Shown here: piece after piece, positions 1 to 8,415 of the stretch
Layout: every line of letters starts with the position of its first letter
Position numbering within the stretch: position 1 is the first letter of the stretch
Source of the DNA: Prevotellaceae bacterium
GTDB taxonomy: Bacteria; Bacteroidota; Bacteroidia; Bacteroidales; Bacteroidaceae
Direction: 5' to 3'
DNA length: 27,604 bases
NCBI GenBank assembly: GCA_015257125.1
Contig: JABZKU010000029.1
Location: 1-27,604 of the forward strand
Notes under the pieces: generated by a model
What the model was told of the DNA's origin: nothing
The model's input: the letters and a program-made list of their open reading frames with translations, nothing else
Database searches by the model: none
Position numbers and translations under genes: made by a program

Positions 1-8
1 CTTGGTAG

Positions 9-83
9 TGGGCGCTGAGGGATTCGAACCCCCGACCCTCTGCTTGTAAGGCAGACGCTCTGAACCAGCTGAGCTAAGCGCCC
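9..83 (-). tRNA. tRNA-Val (anticodon UAC)
   Basis: Read on the minus strand this folds as a complete cloverleaf: 7-bp acceptor stem GGGCGCT/AGCGCCC, D arm, anticodon stem TCTGC/GCAGA around loop CTTACAA (anticodon TAC, decoding GUA valine), 5-nt variable region, and T arm with loop TTCGAAT. The discriminator base is A and the 3' CCA is not encoded (CTA follows). A matching promoter lies immediately upstream. The stretch 84-204 holds only that promoter and no gene. Confidence 0.96.
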
Positions 84-101
84 TTGTTCTTAATTGCGAT
101 G

Positions 102-133
102 CAAAGATACAAACTTCACTTGTTTCTACCAAA
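102..133 (-). promoter_or_regulatory. Bacteroidetes-type promoter of tRNA-Val
   Basis: On the minus strand a -33 element TTTG (130-133) is separated by exactly 20 nt from a -7 element TATCTTTG (102-109). The predicted transcript start is near 96, about a dozen bases before the tRNA 5' end. Confidence 0.8.
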
Positions 134-204
134 TGTTGTGGCGTTTTTTTGAGAACAAGCCTTGTTTTTTCTCATAGTAGGCTTGTTTTTCGGGGGTTTG
201 GGCA

Positions 205-242
205 CAAAAAAACTCGTTGAGGGAATGTTTTCCCTCAACGAG
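205..242 (-). terminator. Intrinsic terminator after the zinc-ribbon lipoprotein gene
   Basis: Perfect 12-bp inverted repeat (213-224 with 231-242, 6-nt loop). On the minus strand it is followed at once by a run of seven T (205-211 read as A on plus). It begins only a few bases after the stop codon at 246 and closes the long minus-strand gene run. Confidence 0.9.
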
Positions 243-245
243 CGT

Positions 246-1229
246 TCAATCATTGATGGCGCCGCAAGCCGGGCATCGGCCCTTGGCGTGTAGGGCTTCA
301 CCGCAGCGCGCACATCGATAGGGAGCCGACGTGAAACGGAAATGCCTCCGCAGAGCAAACGTCCAATAGGCCAACAGCAAGGGGTAACCGATGTAGATGT
401 GCACGCTGAGCGAGAAGAAGAGGTAAAGCACCATGCACACTCCTGCCAAAATGACCAGATAGGCCACATCATCGACGACACCGGGCAATTTGCGCACGTC
501 GTCTATCGCGGCAATCCCCACCACCGCCATTCCCCACAGGCTGAGTAGGAAGATACGCAACGGCCAAGCGATCGGCGCAAAGGGGTTGAGCGTGGGATGG
601 AAGTAAAACTCTTGCCACATGTCGGGCGCAAACTGCTGTAAGGCGCCATAAAGCACCGCAGAACTGCTAACGACCAAACACAACAAGGTGGGATAGAAAC
701 TCTTGATGTCGTTGTAATGTACCATCTGCAGGCGTCCGCGGCGAAGATTTTGGACAACGAGGAACAGCAAGGCCAAACCAACAAACGAAAGTACGACCCA
801 TGTGCGCCCCAGGGAGAAAGTATGGATGAAACGCGTGATGAATTGATCCGGGACGACGTGGGGCAACAAGTCGCGCTCGCGCACCCAGCCCATTGTCTCG
901 ACATCGCGCGCCACCATGACCCAAGTACTGTCGATGCTGTCGGTGGGTACGTTGGCCACATTGGCCACCACGATGGCATCTGAGACGCCGAGTTGCACCG
1001 AGTCGGCACCATAAGCACCAACTACGCCCGAGGGATCGGAAGCCGAGAGGCGAATGGAGTCGAGGGTGAGGAAATTGTAGTTTTTCCAATAGTGATGCGT
1101 CCGCGCAAAAGCCACCGAATCGAGCGTATCGCGCTCTCCGAATGTGATCATCCGCGGGCGCGTGTCGCGACATCCCACGATCAGCAACAAGCAGCCTACC
1201 GAAAGGAGAAATCGGGTGATAAAATTCAT
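246..1229 (-). CDS. Membrane lipoprotein with SH3-like region and C-terminal zinc ribbon
   Basis: A 327-residue protein of unknown function. The N-terminus is a lipoprotein-type signal ending at LLIVGC (Cys20). Residues about 60-130 form a small soluble domain containing a 'V..G.WV....L' pattern (MGWVRERDLL) reminiscent of bacterial SH3 domains. Five hydrophobic segments follow (about 143-161, 181-199, 225-241, 255-277, 279-295). The tail carries CARCGEALHAKGRCPACG, a four-cysteine zinc ribbon. With the N-terminus outside and five segments, the ribbon should lie in the cytoplasm. The gene starts 12 bp after the U32 gene and ends at a strong terminator, so it is the last gene of the run. The role is not known; an envelope sensor or scaffold is only a guess. 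Confidence 0.85.
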   Translation of the reverse strand: MNFITRFLLSVGCLLLIVGCRDTRPRMITFGERDTLDSVAFARTHHYWKNYNFLTLDSIRLSASDPSGVVGAYGADSVQLGVSDAIVVANVANVPTDSIDSTWVMVARDVETMGWVRERDLLPHVVPDQFITRFIHTFSLGRTWVVLSFVGLALLFLVVQNLRRGRLQMVHYNDIKSFYPTLLCLVVSSSAVLYGALQQFAPDMWQEFYFHPTLNPFAPIAWPLRIFLLSLWGMAVVGIAAIDDVRKLPGVVDDVAYLVILAGVCMVLYLFFSLSVHIYIGYPLLLAYWTFALRRHFRFTSAPYRCARCGEALHAKGRCPACGAIND

Positions 1230-1241
1230 AACAACAACTGA

Positions 1242-3065
1242 CTAACGTTCTGTTCCGACACTCATTTCACAACGCATGCAATCGAAGGTGAGCGGAAACT
1301 CACGCCCATCGGGCAAGCGAAGCGCCAAAGGTTCGCGCCAAGTCGGCTCGTGTCCGGTTTCGCGCGGGCACTGTCCGTGCGTGAAACGAAGACAGTGTTT
1401 GCACGTCATGAGTTGTGCGCCGGGTGTGGGCGTGATTTCGTAAGCGGGCGCCACTTCTGTGGCACCGTGCTCCAACAGAAATTCGCGCGCCAAGCGGTTG
1501 GACACGTTGGCCGTGTAGTCTAAGTTCAAACCACGGAGGGAGAAATCGTCGGACAACGGACGACGCACATCGCGCTGATGGGCGGCTCGCGCCGCTTCGA
1601 TCAATTTCTCCGTCAGTTCACGGCGCCAAGCAGTCAAAAGCGAAGCGGGAATGAAGCGTTCGCCACAGGTGTTTACCTCAACCTGATCGACGACAAAGGG
1701 CGTACCTCCAAATTTGCTCAACTGGCGGCGAATATTTTCGCCTTGTGGGGTGTTGGCTTCCACCAACTCGGCTGCAAACTCCAAACTGCACACTACTCCA
1801 CTCTCTGTTGTGGCCGAAAGCGTAAAACCTTCGGCAGGGCGTTCGCTCAACGTCACTTTAATGTGCAGCAAGCGCTCACTTGGGGTGCGGTGGAGGGCTT
1901 TTTCAAACACACGATCCTCGTTGCGAAACAGTTCGGTGCCGGGGCGCAACGAATCGGGCATGCGCAACGGAAAGAGTTCGCGCCCTTCGACGCGGTTCAC
2001 GCGAAAGCCTTGCAACGTCCCTTGCGCATCGAAATAGCAAAGGCCGTCGCCGTTGGCAAATTCGACCGTGCCGTCGACTGTGAACGAGCGCTTTCCGACG
2101 CGATGCACGCTGCCCACCGGCGCTCCGATGGCTTTGGGGGTGCGCATGGAGACAACATCGGGGCGACGACCGTGGAGGAAATAATCGGTGAATCCGCGAT
2201 TGAAAGATTTCTCCACTTGGGGAGTGAAGCCAATCTTCGACGTGCCGAACGACGAACGACGGAACTCGTCGGGACGGCGCTCAATGATGGCGTCGATTTG
2301 TTGACGATAGTGCGCCGTGACGTTGCGCACATAGTTGATATCTTTCAAACGTCCTTCGATTTTGAAACTGCTGACGCCTGCATCGAGCATGTCTTCGATG
2401 CTCTCGGTTCGGTTCATATCGCGCATGGACAGCTGGTGTCCAGTGGAAAGCACCTTGCCGTTGGCGTCGACCAAGTCGAAATTCAACCGACAGAACTGGG
2501 CGCAGCAACCGCGGTTGGCCGATCGGCCGAAACAATGCTGCGAAACATAGCAACGTCCGCTGTAGCTCACGCACAATGCGCCGTGCACAAAGCCCTCGAT
2601 GGGAACGGACACGACAGAGCTGATGGCGCGCAACTGACGCAGGGAGAGTTCGCGCGCAACGACGATCTGCGAATAGCCAGCGCGCTCCAAGAATTGGGCT
2701 TTTTCGGGCGTGCACGTATCCATCTGTGTGGAGGCGTGAAGCGCAATCGGGGGGAGGTTCATCTTGAGCAAGGCCAAATCTTGCGTGATGAGGGCATCGA
2801 CACCGGCTTCGTAAAGTTGACCGACCATCATTTCGGCTTCGCTCAGTTCATCGTCGTAGAGAATGGTGTTGAGCGTGACGTAGACGCGGGCGCCATACAG
2901 GTGGGCAAAATCGCAAATGCTACGTATATCTTCGACAGAGTTTCCGGCTGCGGCACGCGCCCCGAAGGAGGGGCCTCCTATATATATGGCGTCCGCGCCG
3001 CAACGAATGGCTTCGAAAGCGGTTTCCGCATTTTTGGCGGGACAAAGCAGTTCTATGGATCTCAT
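1242..3065 (-). CDS. Peptidase U32 family protein (RlhA/TrhP-like RNA hydroxylation factor)
   Basis: A 607-residue protein of the U32 'collagenase-like' family. The N-terminal TIM-barrel part is clear (ELLCPAKNAETAFEAI, GADAIYIGG, LHASTQMD). The family signature is complete: EGFVHGALCVSYSGRC near residues 157-172, then the CC..FCR cluster near 187-193, giving the conserved cysteines expected for an iron-sulfur site. Characterised E. coli members (RlhA for 23S rRNA C2501, TrhP for tRNA U34) act in RNA hydroxylation rather than proteolysis, and this length is nearer to RlhA. Two further cysteine groups sit at the C-terminus (CKHC...C and CMRC); these could be a metal site. Its start overlaps the stop of the upstream TPR gene by 4 bp (ATGA), so translation is probably coupled. 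Whether the target is rRNA or tRNA cannot be told here. Confidence 0.92.
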   Translation of the reverse strand: MRSIELLCPAKNAETAFEAIRCGADAIYIGGPSFGARAAAGNSVEDIRSICDFAHLYGARVYVTLNTILYDDELSEAEMMVGQLYEAGVDALITQDLALLKMNLPPIALHASTQMDTCTPEKAQFLERAGYSQIVVARELSLRQLRAISSVVSVPIEGFVHGALCVSYSGRCYVSQHCFGRSANRGCCAQFCRLNFDLVDANGKVLSTGHQLSMRDMNRTESIEDMLDAGVSSFKIEGRLKDINYVRNVTAHYRQQIDAIIERRPDEFRRSSFGTSKIGFTPQVEKSFNRGFTDYFLHGRRPDVVSMRTPKAIGAPVGSVHRVGKRSFTVDGTVEFANGDGLCYFDAQGTLQGFRVNRVEGRELFPLRMPDSLRPGTELFRNEDRVFEKALHRTPSERLLHIKVTLSERPAEGFTLSATTESGVVCSLEFAAELVEANTPQGENIRRQLSKFGGTPFVVDQVEVNTCGERFIPASLLTAWRRELTEKLIEAARAAHQRDVRRPLSDDFSLRGLNLDYTANVSNRLAREFLLEHGATEVAPAYEITPTPGAQLMTCKHCLRFTHGQCPRETGHEPTWREPLALRLPDGREFPLTFDCMRCEMSVGTER

Positions 3066-4879
3066 TGGAGAGTTTTCTTCGCTTGTTTGATGAGGTTGTA
3101 TGCGCGATAGATGCCCAGCTCGCCCGCTCGGCTCAAATCGGGAAGCGCATCGGCGGCACGTCCGTCGAGCAACGCCGCCACACCGCGATTGTAATAGGCC
3201 TCGGCCATGCGGTCATCGAGTGTCAATGCTTTTGTGAAGGCGCCGCGCGCTTCGTCCAAACGACCTTGTGCGCCGAGCACACAACCTTTGTTGTAATATA
3301 AATAAGCCGCATTCGGCTGTAATTGCGTGGCTTTTTCGAGTAATTGCAATGCCTCGTCTGCCCGTTCATTGGGCAACATCGCGGCTTCTTGTGCCAAAAA
3401 CAAAGCACGTTGTACTACTGAATTCGATTTCAGCCACTTGTGCAACTGATCTGCGGAAATCATTTCGCCGGGCTCGGCGCTCACTTCCGCTTTGTGCTCC
3501 TTCAACGTCCCGGAAACGGAGAGATAAAGCACAGAGCGGTGATCGGAGACGGTGTCTGCAGCTGCGATGACACGAAACGGCGCAAGAAATACGCGATCGA
3601 CCTTGCGATTCTGCACCTTTCCGGAATAGGCGGTGATGAAGGTACGAGCAGAATCCACTTCTTCTTCGATCAGTTGATCATATTGCTCTAAGGCATGCTC
3701 CGAACGCTTGCGAACTTTCTTCACAGATTTACGCCTCGCATTGAAAAAGAAGTCGAGTTGCGCACGCTGCACGCGACTTTCGTCAGCCAAAGCGCCACGC
3801 ACATCACCAATGCGCCGACGGCACTTGGCACGAGCGGCGTAGCCTGCTGTGAAATGGGGATAGGCGCGCAACAAAACGGAATAATCTGCCGCCGCTGCAG
3901 CAAACTGTCCGACTCGCTCGCGGAGTATGGCGCGGTTGTAGCGCGCCAGCGTATTGTTGGACTCCTTTTTCAAGACGAAATCAAAATCGCTGAGCGCACG
4001 ATTGTCATCACCGATAAACGTACGCAGCAATCCGCGATTGTAGTGCGCGACAAAGTGTTCGGGAATCAGTTCTATCACACGATCGTAGTCTGAAAGCGCC
4101 AAAGAATAGCGGTTCTGCGCATGCCGCGCCTGTGCTCGCGCCATATAGGTGTCAGCATAGTTCGCATTGTTGCGCACCGCTTGGGTCAAAAAGGAGTCAG
4201 CCAGAGCATATTGCCCTTTTTGCAGCGCATAGCGCCCTTTGAAATCCCAAGCTTCAGCCTCATTCGGACGAATGACCAAGGCAGAATCCATCCAATGCAG
4301 TGCAGAAACCGTATCTCTGCGCAACAATTTGATCTGCGCCTTCATCAAATAAGCCCGCACATAGGTTGGCCATTTCCGAATGAAAACATCGGTGAGCGAA
4401 TCGGCCAATGGGTATTGCTTTTGCTCCAGGCGACAGACGGCTATATTGAACTGAGCCGTCTGGTCATCGGGACTTTCGCTCAACACCTTTCCATAATCAG
4501 TCACAGCGTCTTCATACTGCTTGGCATGTATCCGACAAATGGCGCGCAAGGCGTAAAACTCCGAGCGAAACGGGTTCAGGCGAATCGCCTCGTTCAGATC
4601 TGTAGCCGCACTTGCGTAATCTTCGAGTGAGGATTTCGCTGCAGCACGCAAATAATAGGCTTCTGCCGTATAGGAGCGCGCTTCTATGGCTCGGTTGAAG
4701 AGCGAAATCGCTGTAATATAATCACCGTACGACAACGCCACACGCCCCATGTCCAACACATGCTCAACATGGGTTTGCGCTCTGACCCCAAAAAAGGACA
4801 GAGCGCAGACCATGAGCAGGCAGACACGCAAACCGCGTCTGCGAAGTGAAGAAAAAAGAGGACGAAAGACGTCGGTCAT
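3062..4879 (-). CDS. Secreted tetratricopeptide repeat protein
   Basis: A 605-residue protein with a basic n-region and hydrophobic signal segment ending near VRAQ (about residue 35), so it is probably exported to the periplasm or outer membrane. Most of the rest is TPR helices: repeats with the A..YY.RA/NRG pattern run from about residue 40 to 370, and a second block lies at about 500-590 (AAYLYYNKGCVLGAQGRLDEA, MAEAYYNRGVAALLDGR). Between them is a non-TPR insert rich in charged residues (about 370-490). TPR arrays bind other proteins, so this may be a scaffold of an envelope complex, but the partner is unknown. It starts 10 bp after def and overlaps the U32 gene by 4 bp, indicating one operon. 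Confidence 0.88.
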   Translation of the reverse strand: MTDVFRPLFSSLRRRGLRVCLLMVCALSFFGVRAQTHVEHVLDMGRVALSYGDYITAISLFNRAIEARSYTAEAYYLRAAAKSSLEDYASAATDLNEAIRLNPFRSEFYALRAICRIHAKQYEDAVTDYGKVLSESPDDQTAQFNIAVCRLEQKQYPLADSLTDVFIRKWPTYVRAYLMKAQIKLLRRDTVSALHWMDSALVIRPNEAEAWDFKGRYALQKGQYALADSFLTQAVRNNANYADTYMARAQARHAQNRYSLALSDYDRVIELIPEHFVAHYNRGLLRTFIGDDNRALSDFDFVLKKESNNTLARYNRAILRERVGQFAAAAADYSVLLRAYPHFTAGYAARAKCRRRIGDVRGALADESRVQRAQLDFFFNARRKSVKKVRKRSEHALEQYDQLIEEEVDSARTFITAYSGKVQNRKVDRVFLAPFRVIAAADTVSDHRSVLYLSVSGTLKEHKAEVSAEPGEMISADQLHKWLKSNSVVQRALFLAQEAAMLPNERADEALQLLEKATQLQPNAAYLYYNKGCVLGAQGRLDEARGAFTKALTLDDRMAEAYYNRGVAALLDGRAADALPDLSRAGELGIYRAYNLIKQAKKTLQ

Positions 4880-4889
4880 TCGGCAATTC

Positions 4890-5441
4890 TTACTTGGTTT
4901 TCACCTTGTAACGGCAACTGAATTTACCGCTGAGCAGGTTCGAAAGTTTTTTCTTAATGAGTTGACGGCGCAAAGGGGAAATACTGTCGATGAAGAGCTT
5001 GCCGTCGAGGTGGTCAATTTCGTGTTGCAAAACACGCGCCAGGAATCCATCAACCCATTCGTCGTGTTGCGTGAAATCGGGATCCATCCATTGTACACGT
5101 ACGCGCTTCGGACGACGCACTGGTTCGTTGATGCCGGGCAAAGAGAGACATCCTTCTTCCATGCTGACCGTTTCTTCCTCGGTCTCGACAATATGTGCAT
5201 TCAAGTAGGCTCGTTTGAAACCGGCGTACTCGGGATAATCCTCCGAAAGCACATCGAGGCCAACGACCAACAGACGAATGGACAAGCCCACTTGGGGAGC
5301 AGCGAGTCCAACCCCGTCGCTTTTCTCCATCGTCTCGTACATATTCTCGATCAACGTGGGCAATTCGGGGTAATCGGGGGTTATATCTTGCGCAACTTCG
5401 CGCAGTACGGGTTGTCCGTAAATGTAAATAGGTAAGAACAT
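4890..5441 (-). CDS. def: Peptide deformylase
   Basis: Removes the formyl group from the N-terminal methionine of new proteins in the cytoplasm. All three family motifs are present in the 183-residue product: GVGLAAPQVG (43-52), EEGCLSLPG (95-103) with metal ligand Cys98, and HEIDH (140-144) with the catalytic Glu and two His ligands. Length is normal. It lies between ruvX and the TPR gene on the same strand, 64 bp after ruvX and 10 bp before the TPR start. The start at 5441 leaves the usual short N-terminus (MFLPIYIYGQPVLR). Confidence 0.98.
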   Translation of the reverse strand: MFLPIYIYGQPVLREVAQDITPDYPELPTLIENMYETMEKSDGVGLAAPQVGLSIRLLVVGLDVLSEDYPEYAGFKRAYLNAHIVETEEETVSMEEGCLSLPGINEPVRRPKRVRVQWMDPDFTQHDEWVDGFLARVLQHEIDHLDGKLFIDSISPLRRQLIKKKLSNLLSGKFSCRYKVKTK

Positions 5442-5505
5442 GAGAATTGTGTTGAGTAAAGAGACCGCGATGCGCTCACATGCGCGACAGACTTCTCTGC
5501 GCTAT

Positions 5506-5922
5506 TCAGCACAGACGGCGGTGCTCCATATAATTTTGTAAGATGATCGTAGCAGAGATCTCGTCGACCAGCGCTTTGTCTTGACGTCGCTTGCGTCCTA
5601 ACCCACCATCGATCATTGCACGATGAGCCAGCACTGAAGTGAACCGCTCGTCGTAGAATTCTATCGGAATGTCCGGTAGCATCTTAGCTAACTTTGCAGC
5701 AAACGTCTTGACACGAGGGAGATTTTCAGAAGGTTGGCCGTTCGGTTGCGTCGGCAAACCGATCACAAAACGCTCAACCGGTTCTCTCTCAACGTAAGAT
5801 TTGAGAAAGGAAAGCAATTCACCGCTTTCGACTGTTGTCAAACCGTTTGCGATAATCTGCGCAGGGTCTGTAACTGCCAATCCGGTACGCTTCTTTCCAT
5901 AATCAATGGCCAAAATTCGCAT
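5506..5922 (-). CDS. ruvX: Putative pre-16S rRNA nuclease / Holliday-junction resolvase-like YqgF (RuvX)
   Basis: A 138-residue RNase H-fold protein of the YqgF family, which matures the 16S rRNA 5' end in E. coli and was first named as a Holliday junction resolvase. The N-terminus MRILAIDYGKKRTGLAVTD carries the first catalytic Asp (D7) in the usual context; GLPTQPNG and FYDERFTS are the expected later motifs, and the final acidic position lies in KALVDEISATIILQ. Length matches the family. It is followed by def. It is separated from wzc by 83 bp with a long hairpin, so it may begin a separate transcript, although no clear promoter pattern was found in that gap. Confidence 0.96.
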   Translation of the reverse strand: MRILAIDYGKKRTGLAVTDPAQIIANGLTTVESGELLSFLKSYVEREPVERFVIGLPTQPNGQPSENLPRVKTFAAKLAKMLPDIPIEFYDERFTSVLAHRAMIDGGLGRKRRQDKALVDEISATIILQNYMEHRRLC

Positions 5923-5947
5923 AACTAGTACACAAGTGTTTTAAGCG

Positions 5948-5986
5948 TGCAACAGCACACCCGCAGTGAGCGGTTGTGCTGTTGCA
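5948..5986 (-). terminator. Large hairpin between wzc and ruvX, possible terminator of the export pair
   Basis: Arms 5948-5959 and 5975-5986 are perfectly complementary over 12 bp, and after one mismatch four more pairs (5961-5964 with 5970-5973) close a 5-nt loop. Downstream on the minus strand there is only a mixed TTAAAAC stretch, not a clean T-run. It could be a weak terminator, an mRNA-stabilising 3' structure, or a processing site. Confidence 0.5.
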
Positions 5987-6005
5987 ATAGGCTGAGTTCG
6001 GTAAA

Positions 6006-8405
6006 TTAGTAACCGTAACGGTAGCCGTAGCGGTAACCGTACTTGCGATAGCCGTATCCGCTTCCGCTTTCTGTGCCGTTGAGCACCATGAACATATTGG
6101 GATAGCGTTGGCCGCGATAGAGTTGCTCGACATCGGGCAACATGGAGCGCTCCAGGAGATAAGCACGTACAACGAAGAGCGAAATGTCTGCGAAGGGTGC
6201 AATAATCGCAGAGTCTGCCACGATTTCGACAGGAGGACAGTCGATAAATACGTAGTCGTAGTCCTTACGAAGTTGCTCGATAGCCTGACCGAGGCGATCT
6301 TCATAGAGCAATTCGGTGGGATTCGGCGGGAGCATACCCACGGGAATCACATCAAGTTCAACTCCATCATAGCGGTGGATGATTTCGCTCAGTTCGCATT
6401 GTCCGTTGAGGTAGCTGGAAATACCCACCTGCGGCTTGCGCACGTATTTCGATGTAGCCGCCTTACGCATATCGAGGTCGACAACAACAACACGCTTCTT
6501 CTTGAGTGCAAGACTCATGGCCAAGTTCATTGTCAAGAAGGTCTTACCCGAAGCAGGGTTGGCAGAAATCACCATTGTAACGACACCACGTCCATACTTT
6601 TTCGTACAGAACTCAAAGTTCGCACGCAGTACGCGGAAGGCTTCGTTGATATTATTGTTGCTCTGCGCCTTAACGACAACGTCCTTGCGCGCAACGTCAA
6701 TCTGCGAACTACGGATACCCAACTTCTTGAGAATACGACGCCAAATTGATTTCGTCTTAATCTCATCGTACGGAATTTCACCGACATAGGGAATACTAAG
6801 TTTCTCCAGATCCTTGCGTCCTCGTACTCGCGTATTGAGTACCATGGAAGCGTAAATCACCACAAGAGGAATTGCCAAACCGATTGCGAAAGCAATCAAC
6901 AAAGTATTACGACGCTTGGGAGAAACGGGCTTATTCGAGCCCATCGGGGGCGTAATCACGCGGTTATTGTAAGCCGTAAAAGCCATAGAGAGCTCATTTT
7001 CTTCACGCTTCTGCAGCAAGAAGATATAGAGCGATTCTTTCACCTTTTGCTCACGACCAATCGATGTCAGATAGGAAGTTTGAGTCGGAGCTTGAGCCAT
7101 CTTCGAGTTGAGCAAACCATCTTGAGCCTGCACATCGCGCAACTGCGCACGGAGAGTCATCACGAGGTTATCGATAGTCGCTACGATCGCTTGGCGTTGC
7201 TCATTGATGCGCGCATCAATTTCTGTAACAACAGGGCTATCCGTAGAAGAGTTCTTCACCAAACGATTACGCTGCAAAATTGTAGCATTGTAATCATTCA
7301 CCATGGCTTCGAACGAACCGGAACGAATACCCGAGTTTGCGGGAAGCAGTTCGAGCTTTTGGCTGTTACCCGCAATCTTGCGCATCATTTCAGCCATATA
7401 GAGCTGATTGCGCAAATCAAGCATGCGATCGCCGTTCGCTTCAGTCTTCTGAATATAAACCTGCGATGCATTGGGTGCATCAGAAATCAGGTTGCTACTC
7501 TTATAAGAAGAGATGCTGCGATCAACATTGCCCAATTCGGTCTCAATCACACGAAGTCGCTCGTTGATAAACTTCGAAGTATTGGCAGCCACCTTATTTT
7601 TATCTTCAAGCCAGGCGTCGTTGTAAGCGTCCACCAACGTACGAAGCACATCTTCTGCACGCTCAATGGAGTAATCCGAAATTGCCAACTGCAACATCGT
7701 CGACTCCTTATCCTTTTGGGTAACTTGAACACGTGTGTAAGCATTCAACGCATCATAGATCGTCGAACGGAAGACCTGAATGGGCAAATTATTGCCTGCC
7801 CCAAAATGTGAAGTAGGCGTTACCAAGACGCGGCCAACAGGGGTATTCACCACTTGGTTGAAACGACCTTTGACGACACGTTCTTTCTGGGATTCCCCAA
7901 TACGATTAGATGCAAATCCAGTCATTTCGTACGAACCATCGGCCTTGTACTTCACGACCATCTTTGCAGCATCCTTATCACCCAATGAAAGGAATTGCAC
8001 TTGAATGGGAAGCGTAGAACCATAAAGCGGCTTATCATGGAAGAATCCATGCGTGCTATAGTTCATATCGAGATGCAAGCGCTTCACCACGTCCAAGATC
8101 AAAGCCGGCGACTGGAAAGAGATCAGTTCATTGGCCACCTTCGAATTCTGCACGATACCAATCTGCTGCAACTGCTGATCAAGCGATGAGCTCCGTGAGT
8201 TACCATTGTCTTTGATCATCACCGTCATCGCGCGCACATAAACTGGTGTCGTACGACGAATCTGGACATAACCAATGATCAGGCAGACAACGACAGATAG
8301 AAGGAACCAATACCATTTATATAGGCACCGATAAAAGAGCTCCGCGTAATCCAGTCCGCCACTCTTTTCGAGTTCGGCTGTGGAGCTGTTTTCGAGTTCT
8401 GACAT
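6006..8405 (-). CDS. Polysaccharide co-polymerase with BY-type tyrosine autokinase (Wzc-like)
   Basis: A 799-residue inner-membrane protein that should control chain length and export of a surface polysaccharide with the Wza-like protein next to it. Residues about 25-50 contain the first membrane helix, a long coiled-coil-rich periplasmic Wzz domain follows (to about 480), and the second helix lies near 500-525 after a PxxP-type stretch (PVSPKRR). The cytoplasmic BY-kinase domain has Walker A NPASGKTFLT (about 613-622), Walker A' VVVVDLDMR (about 642) and Walker B VFIDCPP (about 721). The C-terminus is a tyrosine cluster, YGYRKYGYRYGYRYGY, eight Tyr in 16 residues, the usual autophosphorylation tail. 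It starts 10 bp after wza. No glycosyltransferase, flippase or phosphatase gene is beside it. Confidence 0.95.
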   Translation of the reverse strand: MSELENSSTAELEKSGGLDYAELFYRCLYKWYWFLLSVVVCLIIGYVQIRRTTPVYVRAMTVMIKDNGNSRSSSLDQQLQQIGIVQNSKVANELISFQSPALILDVVKRLHLDMNYSTHGFFHDKPLYGSTLPIQVQFLSLGDKDAAKMVVKYKADGSYEMTGFASNRIGESQKERVVKGRFNQVVNTPVGRVLVTPTSHFGAGNNLPIQVFRSTIYDALNAYTRVQVTQKDKESTMLQLAISDYSIERAEDVLRTLVDAYNDAWLEDKNKVAANTSKFINERLRVIETELGNVDRSISSYKSSNLISDAPNASQVYIQKTEANGDRMLDLRNQLYMAEMMRKIAGNSQKLELLPANSGIRSGSFEAMVNDYNATILQRNRLVKNSSTDSPVVTEIDARINEQRQAIVATIDNLVMTLRAQLRDVQAQDGLLNSKMAQAPTQTSYLTSIGREQKVKESLYIFLLQKREENELSMAFTAYNNRVITPPMGSNKPVSPKRRNTLLIAFAIGLAIPLVVIYASMVLNTRVRGRKDLEKLSIPYVGEIPYDEIKTKSIWRRILKKLGIRSSQIDVARKDVVVKAQSNNNINEAFRVLRANFEFCTKKYGRGVVTMVISANPASGKTFLTMNLAMSLALKKKRVVVVDLDMRKAATSKYVRKPQVGISSYLNGQCELSEIIHRYDGVELDVIPVGMLPPNPTELLYEDRLGQAIEQLRKDYDYVFIDCPPVEIVADSAIIAPFADISLFVVRAYLLERSMLPDVEQLYRGQRYPNMFMVLNGTESGSGYGYRKYGYRYGYRYGY

Positions 8406-8415
8406 ATCAGAGATA

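Noticed and set aside
9..242. tRNA-Val as attachment site of an integrated element
   Set aside because: No integrase and no repeat of the tRNA 3' end were seen in the window; neighbours are housekeeping genes.
1578..3110. 510-codon open frame on the plus strand
   Set aside because: Lies fully antisense to the U32 gene, whose product has clear family motifs; the translated sequence has no family resemblance. It is a shadow frame of a GC-rich gene.
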